NCBI GenBank assembly: GCA_037039925.1
Contig: JAXRKP010000374.1
Coordinates: forward strand, 72,001-136,000
Direction: 5' to 3'
Source: Doris montereyensis
Taxonomy: Eukaryota; Mollusca; Gastropoda; Nudibranchia; Dorididae
DNA length: 64,000 bases
The stretch's first letter is position 1, and each line of letters opens with the position of its first letter. Under the pieces are notes generated by a model that saw only the letters and a program-made list of their open reading frames with translations, did no database searches and was not told the origin of the DNA. Position numbers and translations under genes: made by a program. Positions 57,610-64,000 of the stretch are shown in pieces.

Positions 57610-58290
57610 TTCAGAACGCCCCCCCTATTTTCACTTCATTCCCATTTCTAAAAGATTGGTGACAATTTGGCGAGGGTTTCCTATCTGACGTCAATTGTTA
57701 AGGAGTGCCAATAATCTTTATATCATTAATTTATTAAGCCAAGAAGCGCGCAGGACGTACATGTACGTTGTTTTTTTGGGGGTGTGGCCAGACCGAGGTC
57801 TGGTCTGCTTTGCTGATCCTTCGCACCATTGTGACTGACTGAGCTCATTTGAAATTGGAACGTGAACTTTTCATTTGATAGGCATTCAGCTTAGAAGTTT
57901 TTGAAATATGGACATCTGTTAACTTTTTGTCAAGACATAAGAAAATTGTAATGTGTAGGAGAGGATGGAGTGTATGTGTGTCAGGGTGGGAGGATGTGGG
58001 AATGCACATTGATAGGTTGAAATCCTTTCTGTATTGACTTTCTAATTTCAAACAAGATGTATTGACATATATATATATAGAATCATGAGAGTAGGAGTGT
58101 GCTAAATTACAATGCTTTTAAATAATAAGGAAACATTCCAATACAGTGCATGTAACAAATTATGTCTCTTATTGAGGAAAAAAATATACGTCGGACTAAT
58201 TTACCTTCTCATTTATCTTTGAAAAAATTGCTTTTATTATAAATATAACAATAAACGCCTAACACCATGATTACAAAATACTATCCATGC
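57610..58290. other. Intergenic stretch, nothing recognised
   Basis: No conserved exon or element seen on either strand. Confidence 0.4.
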
Positions 58291-58309
58291 TCTACACAGT
58301 GCTAGGATA

Positions 58310-58600
58310 TCGACTGAAGGACCAGATGTCAATCATCTGGTCAGAGCCAGTCTTACCTTCCCTTCACGTTCAATGACAGGGCAGGGTTGCCTGGGTGGAG
58401 ATGGCCAGGGCTACCAGATGCGTGCTCCGTGGGGTTATTAAATAACATGACTGATAAATGCGTAACTGTATTCTTCCCGCTACCACTTTGACTAAGACAT
58501 AATGCTAGCTGTACAAAATAGGAGGGGTGTCAACCACATGGTCACATGTCCAGTGCTGGCTTCACGTTCCACGGCAGAGCCTCTCTGGCTGGAAGCGATG
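58310..58600 (+). repeat. Two diverged units around CCAGT...TTCACGTTC
   Basis: gagccagtcttaccttccct, followed by tcacgttcaatgacagggcag, is echoed by gtccagtgctggcttcacgt, followed by tccacggcagagc, about 180 bp later. It is probably a pair of old repeats of one family. Confidence 0.4.
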
Positions 58601-59427
58601 GGGCAACAAGCTGCGCTTTTCTTGGGTTAAAGAATCGAGTCTGATCCTTTCCATGAGAATTTAAACAAAAATATAGCAAAATCACTCATTTTTTATCAAT
58701 TAGGACAATCCAGTTGTATCACACACCCACAGTATACACTTACACTAGACACATATAAAGGGTTTGATACCTAGACTCTGACTGAGATTCGCCAGACTCT
58801 TGCACATTAGATTACTAACGAAGCCGTACTTTCAGTTTTCACTTTCGCCGAAAATGTTGAAAATTAGAACACTTCTCACCAAGAGTTGTGCCCTTTCGGT
58901 GTCTGTTTTCGATAGTGGTAGTTGCAAAACACGATGACAAGAAGTGAAGTCATGATTGGACAAGACGTTTGAAAACAAAACCCCAACTTATACAAGCTGT
59001 TATCAATTACAATTATAAAATAAATAGATCTAGAACATTTGCATAGAAAGTAACAGTTTCTTTCATAGCAGTGATGCGGTTGGTATATATAACGACTATC
59101 GCAAATACACTCTAGATTACCTCCGAATCTCATTCTCCGACAAATTTCATCCGGTGCCAAGATTATAATCTAGTCTCTAGATCTAGAGATCTAATCAATA
59201 AGAATCCTGATCCAGCTAGATCTAAATATTTTAGAGATTTAGATCGTTACACGAAAATGGTAGGTAGAAAATATGCTGAAAATGTAGAATATAGATCTAG
59301 ATTTAGATATCTAAAAATCTATACAAATGTGTACTACAGTACTTCAACTCAACACCTGAGCTAGAGTAGTAGTAGAAGTACTTGAATGGTGTAGTAACTA
59401 ACTGCAGTAACAATATGATTAATTTTA

Positions 59428-59592
59428 CCGTTCAACGGCGTAAAAAGAAAGTGGGGCAAATTTGTATTCGTTGTAGATCGGCTTAGATTTGCAAGGGATT
59501 GTGGGTAGATTTCTTACGTCTCACCTTCTTAGCCGATACCGGCAACGAGTACAAATTTGAATCACTTTCTTTTACGCCATTAAACAGTATCA
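59428..59592. repeat. Long imperfect hairpin, about 60-bp arms
   Basis: The left arm (59428-59490) has caacggcgtaaaaagaaagt and atcggctta. The right arm (59527-59592) is its reverse complement with scattered mismatches (tagccgat, then actttcttttacgccatta). The loop is about 36 bp. It looks like a fold-back miniature transposon. Confidence 0.82.
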
Positions 59593-59599
59593 CCACATC

Positions 59600-59750
59600 A
59601 ACACTGTTGAAAGTTCTCTTTATAATTTCAATAAGAATCATCTTTATTTCAAATAAAAACTTTCACTTCAATGAAAAATATTTTTTTCCATACAATTATA
59701 ACTAGATCTAGATCTACAAGAATTTTTGTGATCGTATGTTAATTTGCCAG
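59600..59750 (+). repeat. Dispersed repeat family C, copy 1
   Basis: aaagttctctttataatttc, then tttatttcaaataaaaac and gatcgtatgttaa match the start of the copies at 61356 and 62425. It directly follows the hairpin at 59428-59592. Confidence 0.55.
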
Positions 59751-60099
59751 CGATATTGGTCATTAATGACGTATAGACTTTGTCACTATCCGTCATTAAT
59801 AGTGAAAGGAGCTCGTCCCTCATTCGATTCGTCATTAATGATGAATGATGGACCTGAGCATGGTCCCAGCTAAAGTAGGAATAGACTTTGTATTTTTGTA
59901 ATGACTAATGTAGGAAATTGAAACATTTAGATGTACGGTAGATTTAATGATGACTTTATTTTGTTATTACAGTGTATTTCACATTTGACATTTTCACTAT
60001 TTTCCCCCTGCATGTAACAAATTACAGATGAATATGATGGATCGGAACGATTCACCATTAGATTTAGATGTGACTTGTGTGATTTGATATATTATACAA

Positions 60100-60425
<326 letters not shown>

Positions 60426-60819
60426 CTCTCTGAACTTTCTCTCTGTCTCTGTATCTATAAAACTTTCTATCTTTTTTGGTCTTGTGTTTGTCTCTCTGTG
60501 TCTGTCTGTCTCTCTCAATCACGTGTGTGTAAATGTATCCCCTTCTATCTTTCTTAGGTCTTGTGTCATAATTCAACATTAGGTCAAGATCTATGTGGTA
60601 TACATGTGTGATTTGATCTGAAGATATTTGTGTGTCTCTCTGTGTATCTTGCACATGTATGTCTGTCACTCTCCTTCTATCTATCTTACTTGGTCTTGTG
60701 TTTCTCTCCTCCCACTCTATTTGTGACTTGTGAAATACTCAGATCTAGATTTAATCTTAGATCTAGAGCTTATATCTAGATTTCCCGTGAAGAAATCGTT
60801 GTAAGACTCAACAGTTGAT

Positions 60820-61035
60820 TCAAGGTTGACGGACATTGTCACTGGTGAAGCGGTCAGCTCGGCAATCAATTTATAATTGAAGCTGGGAACAATGAAATGA
60901 CGCGCTTACCGCAAGAGCATACTCGAGTACTGACAAGTATCAAAATGCTACTCGATTCGTCATTCAGTAATTGGCAATACATTCGATACTGATGACAAAT
61001 AGCATTTTTCTCTCAGGTTTTCGTCATAATGATGA
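60820..61035 (+). repeat. Dispersed repeat family F, copy 2
   Basis: gcggtcagctcggcaatcaa, then gacgcgcttaccgcaagagc and gatgaatagtcaatta, collinear with 57370-57605; an extra ttataattgaagctggg is present. Confidence 0.75.
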
Positions 61036-61039
61036 ATAG

Positions 61040-62740
61040 TCAATTAGATTTTAATTTTGTCTTTTTCTTATAGTTATAGATTAATTATAGTGGGTGGTTG
61101 TTTTGCTGTTGAAAGTAGTTAAACTGATATGTTGCTGTGGCCGTGTTGATGTTGTAAGGGAACCAATCAAAATGCCCAGTTTATACAAATGGGTCATATT
61201 TATTATAAGATGGACTATTTTAGATGCTTTCCAGTGCCATAAGATGATTTATTTACACAAAAAGGTTCCATTCCTTCCATGATCTCTACTCTGATCCCTA
61301 GATAGCAGTACTGACGTTAGACCATTCTAGATCTATAACATCACATGCACCTATGTTAAAACTTCTCTTTATTTGAATAAAAATTGTCTTTATTTCAAAT
61401 AAGCTCTCATTTCAATAATAATATATAAAGGCTGTTTGTTCAATACAAGAACTGAAAAGAATCTATTGCGGTCGTATTTTGTCTTCAAGTTGGTGTTATT
61501 TTGCTGATAAATATAGTATAGTTAAGCTGATGTTACAGTGGTCATGTTGATTTTATAAGGGAAATTTGGGACTTTCCATGGCATCAACCAATCAAAATGC
61601 ACAATTTATACAAATAGGTCACATTTACTTTATTACAAGGTTAACTATTTCTAGAAATCTTTGAACGCCAGTTTTAGTTTATTGACACAAATGTGTTCTT
61701 TCTTTTATGTTCTTTCTTTTAACGTGACCACTTCTTTCAGTCCTTAGGTAGGTGAGTTGACTCTACACCACCCTAGATTCCTAGAACTAGTCTATATGCA
61801 GCTGATTCGACATACGTGATATATAAACGTTTTAAGGCAAACATTACCATACACATGAAGACAACTATGAACCGTAGTGTTGTGAGTTTGTAATCACGAC
61901 AACACTGGTTCAAGCCCCACGGCTGGCACATATGGGTTTTTTCTCCCACAACATTGTACTCTTAGGAAATGTACTCTGCTCTTCATCACTTAGGTGTGAA
62001 TGAGTACGGTACCCAGCTTTATGTAGAGAAATGTTTTGGCAGAGTGTGAGTACGAAAAATTTAAATGAAAAGGCCTGCCGGGGGAATAAATGATTTACAG
62101 TCGGTGAGCCTGCACTTGTGTAGGGATACAGACTATAAATCCATCTTTATTTATATAGGCTAGATCCACATGTACTAGAACCACTAACTTAACATCAACA
62201 TCATAAGTAGATCTTGTCAATTTTTTGGTGCTTTTGTTTTGCTGTAGATTATCTCCTTGTAATGCTGGTATAGTTTTTGTAATGCCAAATTACATCTAGC
62301 ACGACAGTTGGTGGTATAATAAGGTTTGAGTGTAGTTTCTACTTATGGTGCCAAAAACAAATGACATTCAGTGGTGTAACGGCAACACAGCTCTAACATC
62401 AGTACGACTTGTCTGTTGAAAATTTTCTTAATTTTGATAAAAGTTCTCTTTATTTCAATGAAAGCTCTTATTTTGATAAAAATAAATGTTGTTTGTTCCA
62501 TACAACAAGTAACAAGAATCTGTTCGTGATCATATTTTGTCTTATAGTGGGCGGTTGTTTTACTGTTAAATGTTGCTGAGCTGATGTTACAGTGGCTGTG
62601 TTGATGAAATAAAGGAAACATGGGAGGTTCCAGTCTATAGGATGATTTATTGACACAAATAGGTTCCTTTCTTCACATAACCTCTTCTTCTAGTCCTTAC
62701 GTAGCCGTATTAATGTTATACCACTCTATATGTATATAAT
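61040..62740 (+). repeat. Dispersed repeat family C, three successive copies
   Basis: Copies run roughly 61080-61330, 61356-61790 and 62415-62740. Shared words are agttctctttatttcaatga, tcgtattttgtctt, agctgatgttacagtgg, atttatacaaat and a terminal gtagccgtattaatgttata-like end. A shorter relative is at 21230-21350. A SINE (61864-62152) separates copies 2 and 3. No coding capacity was recognised. Confidence 0.7.
61864..62152 (+). repeat. tRNA-related SINE, family 1, copy 2
   Basis: tgaaccgtagtgttgtgagt, B-box ggttcaagccccacggctg and the end gactataaatccatctttat match the element at 1470-1780. Confidence 0.7.
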
Positions 62741-62760
62741 ATATATACATTTTTTTCTTT

Positions 62761-63090
62761 TCAGTTGCCATTGTCCCTTCTACGGACTGTGAACCACCCT
62801 ATGGTATGTACTAAATAAAAGACAATTTCCTTCCCTTGTTTATACATTTCTTGTATTGTTGTTGTCATTGATCTATCAAAATAAATACTAATTTCAAAGC
62901 TGTCTTTGTGAGGGAACACAACAGCATAGTAGACATTTTGGCTACGACTGTCACACTGATCATTTGGAATCAGTAGAATAAGGACGTCTGACAGAGAACT
63001 AAGATGCCGTTTCAGTATGTGCCGTCCAAAAATCTGCTGGCCTGTTCCTCTTTGCTTAACGATAGTACAATCGCCGCCATTAAGCGACAT
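62761..63090 (-). CDS. Unrecognised 109-codon reading frame, possible first exon
   Basis: The frame starts MSLNGGDCTIVKQRGTGQQI and continues with YYAVVFPHKDSFEISIYFD to a stop at 62761. Its composition is protein-like, with mixed charge and no low complexity. A donor-like gtacat lies after the codons for IVFYL (near 62815), so the true exon may end there and the gene continue to the left, but no further exon was recognised. I cannot assign it to a family. Confidence 0.35.
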   Translation of the reverse strand: MSLNGGDCTIVKQRGTGQQIFGRHILKRHLSSLSDVLILLIPNDQCDSRSQNVYYAVVFPHKDSFEISIYFDRSMTTTIQEMYKQGKEIVFYLVHTIGWFTVRRRDNGN

Positions 63091-63099
63091 GGTGAATAG

Positions 63100-64000
63100 T
63101 GGAACGTTTCGGTTATGAGAAGACTGAATGGCAGTAACAAAATTTTTCTAATATATGAAAGTCACTGGATAGTGTCACGGGCGTTACACTTAGCGTCTCA
63201 AGATTTTGGTATGATGAGAAGAATAAGGTTTAATTCGGGCACTGAATTTGACGTCAGGAACGAAGTGTTTCACGTGACAAACGAATACTGGTATAAGTCA
63301 TATATTATGTTACACACATTTTTATGGCTGGTATTAAGTCATGCTGTCTGGGCTTCGCAGCAGTGGGGACGATAACTCAAGCTAGAAAACTCTCTGCAAG
63401 AGGAAACAACCAAGTAACACATCTCTGTAAGACTGCAAACAAAGCTGATCATTCTCCCAGACTGTTACGCATCCTAGGGCTAAGGAAGGCAGGGCTATCT
63501 ATAATCCCACTCCTTCCCTGCCCACCCTCCCTGTTTCAATATGCTCTCTTCCTCCCTACCAGTAACTTCCTTTTTTTTTACCTGTCAGAAAAAAGAAAGA
63601 AAAACGAATAGAAACTGAAAAAACAATACAAAAACAACCAAAAATGCCCTAGTCAGTTGATTTCATGATCAGGGGAAGTAATTATACATTTAAAAAAAGA
63701 ACTCAATGAACTTAATGATTGTTTTCTTTGTGAAACGGATAGTGTCACGGAAAGACAAGGGAATGGACCCCATGGCGCTAATCTGTATTCAGATTCATCT
63801 TGATTAACCGTTGATCTTTGCAGAGTTGTCTGTTTTTGTGTGTGCTAACTTAATCATCTGTAGGGATTGGAAATTTTGTAAAAGATTTCAGATTCTTAAC
63901 TTGTTCTCTTAGCAGTTCTTATTCTATTCTGCTTTCACTCCAATGAAACCCATAAGCTTCATAAGGTTTAGTGTAGTACTAGTAGGAATGATTGCTGATT
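63100..64000. other. Right end of the window, no gene supported
   Basis: Frames on the plus strand at 63115-63375 and 63324-63611 have no recognisable motif. No repeat was identified. Confidence 0.4.

Overview
The window is AT-rich animal nuclear DNA. It carries spliced genes with GT/AG introns of 0.1 to 5 kb, tRNA-derived SINEs, several non-LTR retrotransposons, fold-back DNA transposons and long (CT)n tracts. The conserved genes are bilaterian. The frequent tctagatct-type words, the transposon types and the SINE style suggest a mollusc or another lophotrochozoan, perhaps a gastropod; that placement is an inference.

Four conserved protein genes can be assembled exon by exon. (1) EIF2B2, translation initiation factor eIF2B beta, minus strand; its first three coding exons occupy 171-2332 and the rest lies beyond the left edge. 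(2) MAGOH (mago nashi, exon junction complex core), minus strand, 13815-24020, complete in five exons. (3) TRAPPC12 (TTC15), plus strand, 29636-39874, thirteen coding exons with canonical splice sites but six net single-base frame breaks. (4) A homologue of human C8orf76, minus strand, about 47629-56960, with nine proposed coding exons, the last one tentative. MAGOH and TRAPPC12 are divergent, and the 5.6 kb between their starts is filled by a nested transposon complex.

Layout: 2.3-13.8 kb is a repeat field: a CR1/L2-like LINE, a 240-bp CT tract, a GA-rich block, SINEs, a 49-bp satellite of about 1.1 kb, an inverted SINE pair and a DNA transposon with a hAT-like transposase relic. The last MAGOH intron holds an RRS1 processed pseudogene with an exact 15-bp target-site duplication, in antisense. 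Other MAGOH introns hold a dead reverse transcriptase fragment, a SINE and, in intron 1, a cluster of fold-back elements sharing one terminal motif. At 24.8-29.2 kb lies a composite element: outer terminal repeats, an inner element whose inverted repeats contain a palindrome, a 650-bp CT/GAAGAA minisatellite, and a 1.05-kb tandem duplication. From 40 to 47.6 kb there are SINEs and a 5'-truncated LINE. A second copy of the same LINE family, near full length with a 13-bp target-site duplication, sits 35 bp from a splice acceptor of the C8orf76 homologue. From 57 to 62.8 kb there are dispersed repeats, a long hairpin and another CT tract. A short unassigned minus-strand reading frame (62761-63090) lies near the right edge.

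The four genes have unrelated housekeeping roles (translation initiation, RNA processing, vesicle tethering, unknown TPR-like) and nothing suggests that they work together. Exon borders were read by eye from phase-consistent splice sites and recalled family sequence; no alignment or search was run.
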